DNA of 64,000 bases from Pectobacterium sp013449375 (GCF_048593165.1 NZ_CP184271.1), one strand, 5' to 3'. Positions 16,332 through 25,345 are shown, numbered from the stretch's first letter. Numbers and translations: made by a program. The notes: generated from the sequence alone by a model not told the origin.

Positions 16332-17404
16332 TATTCCATCCGTAATCCGCTTTGCGAATCAAACAGGTGCCATGATGACGTCGGTAAATGCAGCCAAAGC
16401 GTCGAACCGATGGCGGGACAGTGTTCGTAAGAGAGCCGCGCGATGACGTTCTGTCCGCCCCACTTGCCGTGCGCTAAATTGTCCGCACCCAGCAGTTCGA
16501 GTGTTGAAATTTGCAACGGGATACCGTCGGTTTCGCGCGTCGCCAGCTGAATATGCTCTGGTCGAACCCCCAGCGTCAATGCTTTACCGCGCCACTGTGG
16601 CTTCGGTTCAGGCAGCGCCAGTGCGATGTCTTCACCAATTTCAAAGCGGCAACCGTCATCGCTAATGCGACCCGACCACAGGTTCATCGCAGGTGAACCA
16701 ATAAAGCTGGCCACAAACAGCGAGGCAGGACGGCGATAAATTTCAGCCGGCGCGCCGATTTGTTCGGCAATCCCTTTGTTCATCACGATGACGCGCTGTG
16801 CCAGCGTCATGGCTTCAACCTGATCGTGCGTGACGTACAGGCTGGTGGTTTTCAGGCGCTGGTGCAGTTGCTGCAATTCGAGCCGCATTTGTACACGCAG
16901 TTTGGCATCCAGATTCGACAACGGTTCGTCGAACAGGAACACCGCCGGTTCACGGACAATCGCCCGTCCCATCGCCACGCGCTGACGCTGGCCGCCTGAT
17001 AGTTCACGCGGTTTGCGTTGCAGCAGCGGCATCAGCTCCAGAATTCGCGCTGCGTCTTCTACACGCTCACGAATCTGCGCCTTACCAAAGCCGCGAATTT
17101 TCAGACCGTAAGCCATGTTGTCAAACACGTTCATGTGGGGATAAAGCGCATAGTTCTGGAACACCATCGCAATGCCGCGATCTTTCGGTTCCAGATCGGT
17201 GACCCGCTGGTTATCAATATAGATGTCACCACTGGTGGTGCGTTCGAGACCTGCCACCATACGCAGCAGTGTCGATTTACCGCAGCCTGACGGCCCGACC
17301 ATCACCACGAATTCGCCATCCGCGACATCCAGATCGATGGGTTGGATAATCTGTGTTTTGCCATCATAAGACTTGGTGACGGCCTGAAGTTTTAAACATG
17401 CCAT
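16331..17404 (-). CDS. ugpC: sn-Glycerol-3-phosphate import ATP-binding protein UgpC
   Basis: The 357-residue MalK-like ATPase powers UgpAE. Walker A GPSGCGKST (residues 38-46), Q loop FQNYALYPH, signature LSGGQRQRVAMGRA, Walker B VFLFDEPLSNLDA and the switch His in YVTHDQ are intact. The C-terminal third is the regulatory OB/TOBE domain (TLGVRPEHI, LELLGADNLAHG). Its neighbours fix the substrate. It follows ugpE by 25 bp. Confidence 0.97.
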   Translation of the reverse strand: MACLKLQAVTKSYDGKTQIIQPIDLDVADGEFVVMVGPSGCGKSTLLRMVAGLERTTSGDIYIDNQRVTDLEPKDRGIAMVFQNYALYPHMNVFDNMAYGLKIRGFGKAQIRERVEDAARILELMPLLQRKPRELSGGQRQRVAMGRAIVREPAVFLFDEPLSNLDAKLRVQMRLELQQLHQRLKTTSLYVTHDQVEAMTLAQRVIVMNKGIAEQIGAPAEIYRRPASLFVASFIGSPAMNLWSGRISDDGCRFEIGEDIALALPEPKPQWRGKALTLGVRPEHIQLATRETDGIPLQISTLELLGADNLAHGKWGGQNVIARLSYEHCPAIGSTLWLHLPTSSWHLFDSQSGLRME

Positions 17405-17429
17405 AAGCGTTTCCGAAATTCGTCTTGAT

Positions 17430-18275
17430 TTATTTTTCGCTGTCGACCAGACCGCGAACGAACCAGCGCTGCATCAGTAGTACCACCAGCAGCGGCGGCA
17501 GCATGGTCAGCAGCATAGCCGCCATCACCTGATTCCACTGGGTCGCGCCATCGCCGGAGGCAATCATGCTTTTAATCCCAGCGACTGCGGTGCCCAGATC
17601 GGCATCGCTGACAATCAACAGCGGCCACAGATATTGGTTCCAACCGTAGATAAACGTGATCACGAACAGCGCCGCCAGATTGGTCTTCGACAGTGGTAAC
17701 ACCATGTCGAAGAAGAAACGCATCGGGCTGGCGCCGTCGATACGCGCCGCTTCCATCAGTTCATCCGGCAGCGTCATAAAAAACTGGCGGAACAGGAAAG
17801 TGGCGGTCGCCGAGGCCATCAGCGGCAGCGTTAAACCGGTGTAGCTGTCCATCATGTCCAACTGCGCGATCACTTCCACCGTCGGGAAAATACGTACTTC
17901 CACCGGCAGCATCAGCGTCAGGAAAATCATCCAGAAGAACAGGTTGCGCAGCGGAAAACGGAAATAGACGATGGCGTAAGCGGACAGAATAGAGACGGTG
18001 ATTTTGCCTACCGTAATCGCCAGTGCCATCACAAAGCTGTTAAGCAGCATCAGCCCGAACGGCGTGGTGTTGTTGCCCGCACCGTGCAGCCAGATATAAC
18101 GCAGGTTTTCCCACAGATGAGAACCGGGGATGAGCGTCATCGGCGCCTGAAAGACTTCCTGGTTATCCAGCGTGGCAGCCACAAACCCCACATACAGCGG
18201 AAACAGTACGGCAAGAATGCCGACGATCAGCATGACGTGGCTGAAAATAGTTAACCCGCGACGATTCTCAATCAT
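17430..18275 (-). CDS. ugpE: Glycerol-3-phosphate ABC transporter permease UgpE
   Basis: The 281-residue inner-membrane permease of the MalG type has six hydrophobic segments and the EAA coupling loop ELMEAARIDGASPMRFF, which docks on UgpC. The ATG at 18275 is preferred to the one two codons upstream because AAGG is then spaced by 9 bases and the length equals the E. coli protein. It lies 25 bp after ugpA. Confidence 0.96.
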   Translation of the reverse strand: MIENRRGLTIFSHVMLIVGILAVLFPLYVGFVAATLDNQEVFQAPMTLIPGSHLWENLRYIWLHGAGNNTTPFGLMLLNSFVMALAITVGKITVSILSAYAIVYFRFPLRNLFFWMIFLTLMLPVEVRIFPTVEVIAQLDMMDSYTGLTLPLMASATATFLFRQFFMTLPDELMEAARIDGASPMRFFFDMVLPLSKTNLAALFVITFIYGWNQYLWPLLIVSDADLGTAVAGIKSMIASGDGATQWNQVMAAMLLTMLPPLLVVLLMQRWFVRGLVDSEK

Positions 18276-18300
18276 TGGCATTGACCTTGTAGATTTATCT

Positions 18301-19188
18301 TCATTGGTAATTCACCTTCCGCTCAACAAAACGGAACTGAATCACGGTCAGCCCGATAACCAATATCATCAGTACCACCGACTGCGCTGCCGAACTGGAC
18401 AGATCCAGCCCTGCGAAGCCTTCACGATAAATTTTGTAGATCAGCGTGGTCGTCGACTGCACTGGCCCACCGGCCGTCGCAGCATCGATAATCGGGAAGG
18501 TATCGAAAAAGGCGTACACCAGATTGACCACCAGCAGGAAGAAACTCACCGGTGAGATCATCGGCAGCACCAGATTGAAGAAGCGCCGCACGGGCCCAGC
18601 GCCATCAATCGCGCCCGCTTCCATCAGTGAACGAGGGATCGATTGCAGCGCCGCAAGGAAGAACAGGAAGTTATAGCTAATCTGCTTCCAGACCGACGCC
18701 AACACGACTAAAAACATCGCCTGACCGCTGTTCTGTGCGTGGTTCCACGTATAGCCCAGCAGCCCGAGAAAGTGGGTGATCAGCCCCAGACCGGGGTTAA
18801 ACAAAAACATCCACAGCACGGCAGCAACGGCGGGTGCCACGGCATACGGCAGGATGATCAACGTCTGGTACAGGCGGCTGGCACGGATCACGTAGTCCAC
18901 CAGCGCGGCCAGAAAGAGTGAAATCAACATGCCAAACCCAGCTACCAGAAAGCTGAATATCAGCGTGGTGTAAAACGAATCAAGGTAGTACGGGTTATTG
19001 AACAGCTGTCTGAAGTTTTCCATGCCGACAAATTCGCTGGATAACCCAAACGGATCGAGATTCTGCACCGAATACCACAGCGCCTGACCGGCTGGCCAGA
19101 TAAAGAAAATCACGGTAATCAGCAGTTGAGGCAACACCAACACATAGGGCAACCAGCTGCTACGAAAAACGGGGCGGGATGATGTCAT
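18301..19188 (-). CDS. ugpA: Glycerol-3-phosphate ABC transporter permease UgpA
   Basis: The 295-residue MalF-type permease partners UgpE. Six transmembrane segments are evident, and the EAA loop reads SLMEAGAIDGAGPVRRFFN. The N-terminus MTSSRPVFRSSWLPYVLVLPQ aligns with E. coli UgpA, so I start at 19188. An ATG four codons upstream (19200) is possible but has no ribosome site. Confidence 0.95.
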   Translation of the reverse strand: MTSSRPVFRSSWLPYVLVLPQLLITVIFFIWPAGQALWYSVQNLDPFGLSSEFVGMENFRQLFNNPYYLDSFYTTLIFSFLVAGFGMLISLFLAALVDYVIRASRLYQTLIILPYAVAPAVAAVLWMFLFNPGLGLITHFLGLLGYTWNHAQNSGQAMFLVVLASVWKQISYNFLFFLAALQSIPRSLMEAGAIDGAGPVRRFFNLVLPMISPVSFFLLVVNLVYAFFDTFPIIDAATAGGPVQSTTTLIYKIYREGFAGLDLSSSAAQSVVLMILVIGLTVIQFRFVERKVNYQ

Positions 19189-19260
19189 GCGGTAACTCAT
19201 TGCAAACAGAAAAGAAACAGGCCGATTCCCTTCGGCCCGGTATTGCTCAACAGAAGCGTA

Positions 19261-20595
19261 TTACTTCGTCGATTGCTCAAAGCGACGCAGCAGCGCGTTA
19301 CCGCGTTCTACTGCGCTATCCAACGCCTGTTGCGGCGTCTTCTTACCTGTCCATACGCTTTCTAATTCTTCATCCACAACGGTACGAATTTGCGGCATGT
19401 TGCCCAAACGCAGACCTTTGGTGAACGGCAACGGTGGCTTGTTCAGCATCTGACGCGTGGCGATATCCGCACCGGGGTTTTTCTCGTAGAAGCCCTGCTT
19501 CTGCGTCAACTCATATGCCGCAGTCGTGATGGGCAGGTAACCGGTTTTCTGGTGCCATTCAGCGGCATTTTCCGGCTCGGCCAGGAACTTCATAAACTCA
19601 GCGACGCCTTTGTAGGTCGCGGCATCTTTGCCGCCCATCACCCACAGGCTGGCTCCGCCGATAATGGCGTTCTGCGGCGCGCCTTTCGCATCGGCGTCAT
19701 ACGGCATCATACCAACACCGTAGTTGAACTTGGCGTGTTCGCGGATGTTCGCCAACGAACCGGAAGAAGCGGTCGTGATAGCGCAGTCACCGTTATAGAA
19801 TTTCTCGGTCGGCTCATCCTTACGCCCGAAATAGGTGAAATCACCCTTCTTGTTCATGTCCTGCAACAGCTGGATGTGCTTAACCTGCGTCGGCTTGTTG
19901 AATTCCAACACGGCATCGGTGCCGTCAAAGCCGTTGTTTTTGCTCGCAACTGGCAGACCGTGCCAAGCGCTGAAGTTTTCAATCTGAATCCAGCCCTGCC
20001 AACCGCTGGCGTAGCCGCACTTCATCCCAGCGGCACGCAGTTTGGCGGTGTACTCAGCCATCTGCTGCCAGGTTTTCGGCGGCTGCTCAGGATCTAAACC
20101 GGCCTTCTTGAAGGCATCTTTGTTGTAGTACAGCACCGGCGTGGAGCTGTTAAACGGCTGCGACAGCAGGTGGCCGCTCTTCGCATCGGTGTAATAACCG
20201 GAGACAGTTGGCACAAACACCGACTCATCGAAATTAATGCCTGACTCTTTGAAGACTTCATAGACAGGTTTGATGGCTTTACTTGCCATCATGGTCGCCG
20301 TACCGACTTCATAGACCTGCAAAATAGCGGGCGCATTCCCAGCACGGTAGGCCGCAATCCCGGCAGCCAGGTTTTGTTCGTAGTTGCCTTTATAGACCGG
20401 CACAATTTTTACATCGCTGTGCGCTTGGTTAAAACGGTCAGCCAGAGAATTCACTTCTTTCCCTAATTCGCCTTCCATGGAGTGCCAGAAAGGAATTTCT
20501 GTCGCGGCCTGCGCACTGGCGCTCATCAGCGCTAATGCCACACACGCCGCGGCGGTGCGAATAGCATGTGTTTTACGAATTGTGTTGTTGAACAT
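19261..20595 (-). CDS. ugpB: Periplasmic glycerol-3-phosphate-binding protein UgpB
   Basis: The 444-residue solute-binding protein (extracellular binding family 1) captures sn-glycerol 3-phosphate and glycerophosphodiesters in the periplasm and delivers them to UgpAEC. The signal peptide ends at ASAQA-ATEI. The mature part (IPFWHSMEGELGKEV; VYKGNYEQNLAAGIAA; NAIIGGASLWVM; EKNPGADIATRQMLNKPPLP) is nearly superposable on E. coli UgpB. ATG 20595 has GGAGACAGG ahead; the ATG five codons upstream lacks one. It heads ugpBAECQ and is preceded by a multi-unit PhoB box, so phosphate starvation should induce it. Confidence 0.97.
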   Translation of the reverse strand: MFNNTIRKTHAIRTAAACVALALMSASAQAATEIPFWHSMEGELGKEVNSLADRFNQAHSDVKIVPVYKGNYEQNLAAGIAAYRAGNAPAILQVYEVGTATMMASKAIKPVYEVFKESGINFDESVFVPTVSGYYTDAKSGHLLSQPFNSSTPVLYYNKDAFKKAGLDPEQPPKTWQQMAEYTAKLRAAGMKCGYASGWQGWIQIENFSAWHGLPVASKNNGFDGTDAVLEFNKPTQVKHIQLLQDMNKKGDFTYFGRKDEPTEKFYNGDCAITTASSGSLANIREHAKFNYGVGMMPYDADAKGAPQNAIIGGASLWVMGGKDAATYKGVAEFMKFLAEPENAAEWHQKTGYLPITTAAYELTQKQGFYEKNPGADIATRQMLNKPPLPFTKGLRLGNMPQIRTVVDEELESVWTGKKTPQQALDSAVERGNALLRRFEQSTK

Positions 20596-20666
20596 GCCTG
20601 TCTCCTGCAATCAATTAAATGCGCCATCATTACGGCGTTTTTTATGCGAAGGTAAACATGACATGA

Positions 20667-20710
20667 GCGCATGACAGAAAAATAACTGGAAGATGACGGG
20701 AAAGTGACAG
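20667..20710 (-). promoter_or_regulatory. PhoB box upstream of ugpB (four 11-bp units)
   Basis: Read on the minus strand there are four consecutive 11-mers: CTGTCACTTTC, CCGTCATCTTC, CAGTTATTTTT, CTGTCATGCGC. Each carries the CTGTCA-like half-site followed by an AT-rich tail, the tandem arrangement of PhoB sites. It ends about 70 bp before the ugpB start. A decayed three-unit copy exists at 25713-25745. Confidence 0.85.
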
Positions 20711-20780
20711 AGGGAGGGCTGGCATAAGTAAAGAATTCACTTATGCTACAGGAAATAAATTTTACAGGTTTTCACTAAAC

Positions 20781-20960
20781 ATGGACGACAACAGGAGTAA
20801 TAAGTGGAGTAACGGCCTAAAAACCGATCCTCAAAATAATGCTGACCGCAATTCTTTATATCACGCTATCTTGGCAGGAGATGAAAGCGGCGAAAGCCCA
20901 TTGACGCTGCATGAAATTGCCGCGAATCAAAAGTGGTCTCATAACCAGCCATCATCGTAA
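20781..20960 (+). CDS. Possible 59-residue protein, unsupported by homology
   Basis: ATG to TAA, 59 hydrophilic residues (MDDNRSNKWSNGLKTDP ... NQKWSHNQPSS), rich in Asn/Ser, with no domain I recognise. There is no good ribosome site (only ACAGG, too far upstream). It lies at the border between the ugp operon and the accessory region and could be a gene remnant. Confidence 0.25.
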   Translation: MDDNRSNKWSNGLKTDPQNNADRNSLYHAILAGDESGESPLTLHEIAANQKWSHNQPSS

Positions 20961-21026
20961 TGAAGGCTAGAGTAACGGTGTGAAACCATAAGATTATATT
21001 AAATACTCTGACTACCACGCTCAGGG

Positions 21027-21443
21027 CTATTTTCGTATGACATCAACGATAACGGTTTTAGGATCGTTGATGATTCCTATATGTATCGTTTTATCTGAAT
21101 CCGTAGACTTCCAATACTCACCCGTCGTGTCTGTGTAGCTCAGCGTAAAACCAAGCGATGCTAGATAGCCGCGTATGCTTGTCGCGTCATTGGTGTTTTG
21201 AAACGTAATATTGCTGACTTCCAACGCAGGGCCATCAACCGTTGCATAGCCAAAATCATAGAGAGAAGAAATACGCGGGCTATTTTTAATGATGTCGTCC
21301 GTCAGCATTTCATATCGTCGGGTGTCCTGCTCCGTATAACGAGAACTCCCTTCCGTCAGGATAACCATTGCAGGCCAATAATAGATAAGAGGCAAGGTAA
21401 TTAGGATCGATATACTTAGCAGTATGCTTATTCTTCTTTTCAT
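21027..21443 (-). CDS. Membrane-anchored protein of unknown function
   Basis: 138 residues. One N-terminal transmembrane segment or uncleaved signal (MKRRISILLSISILITLPLIYYW) is followed by a soluble domain of about 110 residues, predicted outside the cytoplasm (YEMLTDDIIKNSPRISSLYDFGYATVDGP; IRGYLASLGFTLSYT; IHIGIINDPKTVIVDVIRK). I recognise no family. Base composition is more AT-rich than the core genes. I start at ATG 21443, preceded by AGAG; a frame to 21503 adds an unlikely leader. Confidence 0.65.
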   Translation of the reverse strand: MKRRISILLSISILITLPLIYYWPAMVILTEGSSRYTEQDTRRYEMLTDDIIKNSPRISSLYDFGYATVDGPALEVSNITFQNTNDATSIRGYLASLGFTLSYTDTTGEYWKSTDSDKTIHIGIINDPKTVIVDVIRK

Positions 21444-21546
21444 ATCTCTAAAATATTCACAGGAAGAAAATCGTGGATGCCGAATGAAAAAAGTCGTCAG
21501 CAAGTTCCAGCTTCTATAACAACGAAAGCTGGAACCACTAGCTTAT

Positions 21547-21765
21547 TTACACATCCGATTCGATAACAGGCAACAGCGTCAAACAACCATCAGCAATCTT
21601 TACCGTCACATTTTGACCCGTTTCAAAACCTGCGTCACGCAACCACTTGCCACAAAGAATAATCTTCGGCGTACTGGTATCCCCTTGTTGCGGGCGATAT
21701 CCCACAATGACCTGCCGATCAGTTCTTAAAATTCCCTGCGTTGGGGTAGAATGTCTCTCAGCCAT
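21547..21765 (-). CDS. symE: SymE-family toxin
   Basis: 72 residues with the SymE signature: VGYRPQQGDTSTPKIILCGKWLRDAGFETGQNVTVKIADGCLTLLP, an AbrB-like swapped-hairpin domain. In E. coli SymE is an SOS-induced toxin of a type I system, variously reported to act on RNA or the nucleoid and held down by antisense RNA SymR. ATG 21765 is preceded by GGAG at a 7-base gap; an upstream TTG adds two codons. I saw no LexA box (CTG-N10-CAG) upstream, so SOS control is not supported here. Confidence 0.8.
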   Translation of the reverse strand: MAERHSTPTQGILRTDRQVIVGYRPQQGDTSTPKIILCGKWLRDAGFETGQNVTVKIADGCLTLLPVIESDV

Positions 21766-21836
21766 AATCAACTCCGTATTAGTTGGTAGTGGTTAGACGC
21801 TCCGATTGTGTTGGCGCACATCGGGGCGTTGACTTT
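21759..21836 (+). ncRNA. symR: SymR-like antisense RNA
   Basis: On the strand opposite symE, -35 TTAAAA and -10 TAGAAT (spacing 16) lie within the symE 5' coding region. Transcription would begin near 21759, run across the symE start and ribosome site, and end after a hairpin (CGCTCCGAT...ATCGGGGCG around GTGTTGGCGCAC) followed by GTTGACTTT. The predicted length, about 78 nt, fits the 77-nt E. coli SymR, and the loop sequence resembles it as I remember. Ends are inferred. Confidence 0.55.
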
Positions 21837-21895
21837 AGGTGATCACGTGTTAAGGTAGCCTCCTATTTATCCAGAATATAGAAATAGGTGGCCCC

Positions 21896-22087
21896 ATGTC
21901 AATCACGACGCGCGATAAAAAACCAAAAGGTGGCGGACAGTCCCCACAATTCAAAATGCGAATAGATCCTGCGCTACGTGAACAACTTGATGCTGCCGCT
22001 ACCGAAGAAGGGATCAGCCTAGCGAATTGGTTTAAAAATCTCGCACGTGAGGCATTAAAGAAGAAAGGTGTAGAACCGAGAGGATGA
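21896..22087 (+). CDS. Ribbon-helix-helix (Arc/HicB-tail-like) DNA-binding protein
   Basis: 63 residues: a basic Gly-rich start (RDKKPKGGGQSP), one beta strand (QFKMRIDP), then two helices (ALREQLDAAATEEGISLANWFKNLAREALKKKG), the Arc/MetJ fold. Similar proteins are often labelled HicB-family antitoxins. No toxin partner is adjacent, so it may be a solitary regulator. AGGTGG precedes the ATG. It is followed by a 530-bp gap and the STAND gene in the same direction; control of that gene is a speculation. Confidence 0.75.
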   Translation: MSITTRDKKPKGGGQSPQFKMRIDPALREQLDAAATEEGISLANWFKNLAREALKKKGVEPRG

Positions 22088-22617
22088 TTTATTGTACGGT
22101 TTAACTATATGATATTTTGAATAATTAACAGAAAGTATTAAAGTGTAGCTAAGCGATTTCTGCATATCTCAGGAAATGCAAATTCTGAACAATAGGCAAC
22201 ACAGGCTATAACATCACCCGCAAATGTAGGTTACTCTAAACACGGCAAATTTTCGCTCCATTCTTCTTTTTAATCGCACATCTCCCTCAACTACTTTCAG
22301 CTTAGTGAAATCAATGACCAGATGAATGTGCTCTCTTAAAGAGCCGATTGCATAATATCTGAACAAATAAATCAATGTCACGCAACTATAATTTTTTCAA
22401 TTAGTTATTTGAACTATTGATTTTTACAACGGTTGACCAGAATTGGATGATCAGATATTTTTTCCCAATAATGAGGGATTTATGCAATAAAATCCGATCA
22501 AATAACTCAGTGCATTGCAAATCACTCTTCAGGTAGATATTATTTTTTATAAGTTTATGATTTTTGAAGTCTCACAAACCAACGAAATAAAAAAACATTA
22601 AAAACATGAGGTTACGA
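22088..22617. other. AT-rich gap upstream of the STAND gene
   Basis: 530 bp with no gene recognised on either strand. It is strongly AT-rich, with a small GCTCT/AGAGC inverted repeat near 22330, and must contain the promoter of the downstream gene. A broken open stretch on the minus strand (22230-22310) encodes LKVVEGDVRLKRRMERKF but has no start or family match. No tRNA or attachment site seen. Confidence 0.5.
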
Positions 22618-25335
22618 ATGCCCACTCGGAATTTTGCGACAAGAATGTCATGCTTTTCTTTAGTTTCTGCTATCGAAACGGATCTCAGGATTGTTATCAT
22701 TGGGGAACTCCCTGAAGATTATATTGATTACTTACCAGTTGATACTGTTAAGGTAGCTAAAGAACGATATTTTGAGTATAAAAAAGAGGTATTTTCAAAA
22801 GAAAATGACTTACTTGAATTACTAGATTATATAGATTTTTATGATTTAAGTAAGATTCTTCACAAAATAACAGACATTCAGACATTTTCCTCCAAGGAAG
22901 ATTTAAAAAAAATAGCTTATAACTTGGAGCAATTAAGTAGTTGTCGAAATAGAATTTGTCATTCAAGGCCACTCGAGCCAAATGATTTCACCAGCTTACT
23001 TGACTTCGCTACTGAATTAAAAGGAATTGGTAACATATACGATTGGAAAAACATACACGTCGCACTTAACAACCTTGATAATCCAGCATTTGCTTTAGCT
23101 CTAGAAATACCATCATTCTGGAGGGTAAATACAAAAAACATTAACAACAACCTTCCATTACCTGAATTCGATGACACTGGTTTCTTTGGTCGAGATAAAG
23201 ATAGAAAATCGATTACAAGATTACTAACTTCGAATACTAAAGTAATATCCATTGTAGGAGAAGGAGGCGTAGGTAAAACAGCTCTCGCACAACGATGTTT
23301 ATATGACATATTAGAAATGTGCGAACTAAATAGTACTCACGATCCTTTTTTTGACATTATTGTCTGGGTTTCATTAAAAACCAACAAATTAACTACCAAT
23401 GGTAGCTCACAAATTAAGAATGCAATTAGCACATGTAGTGGATTATTCCAAGATATAGCACTTAATCTTTCAGGAATATATAATTCTTCAGTTGAACAAG
23501 ACCTAGAAGAAATATTAGAATATATGAATGAGTTCAAGGTGTTGTTATGCATTGACAATCTAGAAACAATTTCAAGCATAGATGTTAGAAATTTTCTAGC
23601 TGAAATTCCAAATAGCTCTAAAGTATTAATCACTACTCGAATAGGTTTAGGAGAAATAGAATATAGATATAAATTGGATAAATTAGACGACAAACCATCT
23701 ATAGAGTTAATGAGGAATATGTCTAAGCTTCTAAATTTAGAGAAACTTTATACTAAAAAAGCTGATAGTTTAAGTGGACTTTGCAGAACTTTGTATAACA
23801 ACCCCCTCTTGATTAAATGGTATGTCTTAGCTGTTGCGGCAGGTAGTAGTAACTCTGAGTTAATAAATAAAAAAAGTAGTAACTTTCAAGAAGCACTCGG
23901 GTTTTGTTTTGAAAATTTATACGACAAACTTGGTGTCGTCGAAAGAGAAGCTATTTCCGTAATAGCATGCATCAGAAAACCTGTGTCTTCTGTTGAGTTA
24001 AGGTTCTACTTGAATGGTATTAACGAGATTCAAATTGAAGAAGCATTGCACCAATTACATAATTCAAGCATGCTAATATCTTCAGGCGATAAACAATCAC
24101 AGGGAGGTCAAAGATATAGTTTAACTGGCGTAGCTGAAGAATACATTACAAGCATACGACCAGTCTCAAATGAGACATACCACAAAGTTAAGGAAAAAAG
24201 AAAAGAACTGCAAAATATCATTGATGAGGCAAGCAAACAAAAAAATCATTATAACTATGATTTAAATGTAATTTATTGGACAACAAAAGATGAAAAAATA
24301 TGTTCAATTTACCTTAAGAAAGCTTTAACTGAGGCCAAAAAAGGAGAATATGAAGTTGCTCTAGATAATATTAAAAAAGCAAAAAACCTAATGCCAGATT
24401 TCTCTGAATGTTACCGAATACATAGCTTTATATTAAAAGATACTTCACCATTTCAAGCAGAGTCAGAAATGGAAACAGCGATCGATCTTAACCCAAGATC
24501 TGTCGTTACAAGATATGCTTATTCACAATTTTTAATATCTGGAGAGGAGTTTGAAAGAGCTGACGAACAAATAAATGAAGCATTAAAAATAGATCCTGAT
24601 GATATTGCTTTAAAAACTTGCAAAGCTTGGATAGCAACACTTAATGGTGATTATAAAACAAGTTCTGAATTATATGAAGAACTGATTCCTTTACAACAAT
24701 CTAGACATCGTAAATTCAGAATTAGCACGTATGACCAAGCCAGCAACTGTTATCGTAGAATGTCAGAACTTTACATAAAAGATCATGATTACAACCAAGC
24801 AAAAATATGCCTTGAACGTGCAGTGGAAATTATTGAGTTAGCCGTAAACAATGAAGATTATGATCACGGAACAATAAGTAAACTGATGGACATCTTTGAA
24901 AATATTATTTTTTACAATAGTAAATCAGCAGATAAATCATTACTTGAAAACATAATTAAATTCATCGATGCCAATAGAAAAAATCTTACAGCACGCTCTA
25001 TACAAACACTAAAAAACAGACTTGAATCCTGTATTAAGATGTGTGACCCAGTAACCCAAGTGAGAATAGATAACATGATAAACTCTCTAGTTTCTATCGA
25101 TGGAGATAATTCCTCCGGAAGAATTTTTGGCACAGTAGATAATGTCATATCGACTGAACGAGGTGTATCTTATGGATTCTTAATTGGGATTGATAGCAAC
25201 AGGTATTTCTTCCCTCGAAGTGAGTTAGCCCCTCAAGACTTATTAGATTCTGAATCCCATAATGTTAATGTCTCTTTCATACCTGGAAAAACTGAAAAAG
25301 GGTTAGCAGCATATAGTGTCAGAGCAAGGTTTTAA
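22618..25335 (+). CDS. HEPN-like / STAND NTPase / TPR / cold-shock-domain protein
   Basis: 905 residues, not a named gene. Domains by eye: an N-terminal helical region of about 20-170 with SSCRNRICHSRP, an R-x4-H motif (about 110-115) as in HEPN ribonucleases; a STAND P-loop domain with Walker A GEGGVGKT (214-221), Walker B VLLCIDNLE (308-316) and SKVLITTR (334-341); a winged-helix-like linker; tetratricopeptide-like helices about 560-780 (AKKGEYEVALDNIKKAKNL; GEEFERADEQINEALKIDPDD); and a C-terminal cold-shock/OB-like domain (GFLIGIDSNRYFFPRSEL). The architecture suggests a sensor that oligomerises and cleaves RNA, as in anti-phage NLR-like systems; this is inference. Codon usage is far more AT-rich than neighbours, so transfer is likely. 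GAGG is 6 bases before ATG 22618; an ATG at 22606 lacks a site. Confidence 0.85.
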   Translation: MPTRNFATRMSCFSLVSAIETDLRIVIIGELPEDYIDYLPVDTVKVAKERYFEYKKEVFSKENDLLELLDYIDFYDLSKILHKITDIQTFSSKEDLKKIAYNLEQLSSCRNRICHSRPLEPNDFTSLLDFATELKGIGNIYDWKNIHVALNNLDNPAFALALEIPSFWRVNTKNINNNLPLPEFDDTGFFGRDKDRKSITRLLTSNTKVISIVGEGGVGKTALAQRCLYDILEMCELNSTHDPFFDIIVWVSLKTNKLTTNGSSQIKNAISTCSGLFQDIALNLSGIYNSSVEQDLEEILEYMNEFKVLLCIDNLETISSIDVRNFLAEIPNSSKVLITTRIGLGEIEYRYKLDKLDDKPSIELMRNMSKLLNLEKLYTKKADSLSGLCRTLYNNPLLIKWYVLAVAAGSSNSELINKKSSNFQEALGFCFENLYDKLGVVEREAISVIACIRKPVSSVELRFYLNGINEIQIEEALHQLHNSSMLISSGDKQSQGGQRYSLTGVAEEYITSIRPVSNETYHKVKEKRKELQNIIDEASKQKNHYNYDLNVIYWTTKDEKICSIYLKKALTEAKKGEYEVALDNIKKAKNLMPDFSECYRIHSFILKDTSPFQAESEMETAIDLNPRSVVTRYAYSQFLISGEEFERADEQINEALKIDPDDIALKTCKAWIATLNGDYKTSSELYEELIPLQQSRHRKFRISTYDQASNCYRRMSELYIKDHDYNQAKICLERAVEIIELAVNNEDYDHGTISKLMDIFENIIFYNSKSADKSLLENIIKFIDANRKNLTARSIQTLKNRLESCIKMCDPVTQVRIDNMINSLVSIDGDNSSGRIFGTVDNVISTERGVSYGFLIGIDSNRYFFPRSELAPQDLLDSESHNVNVSFIPGKTEKGLAAYSVRARF

Positions 25336-25345
25336 TATTTCATAT

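Noticed and set aside
22225..22320. Transposase remnant on the minus strand
   Set aside because: A 35-codon open stretch resembles no transposase I know and lacks terminal inverted repeats.
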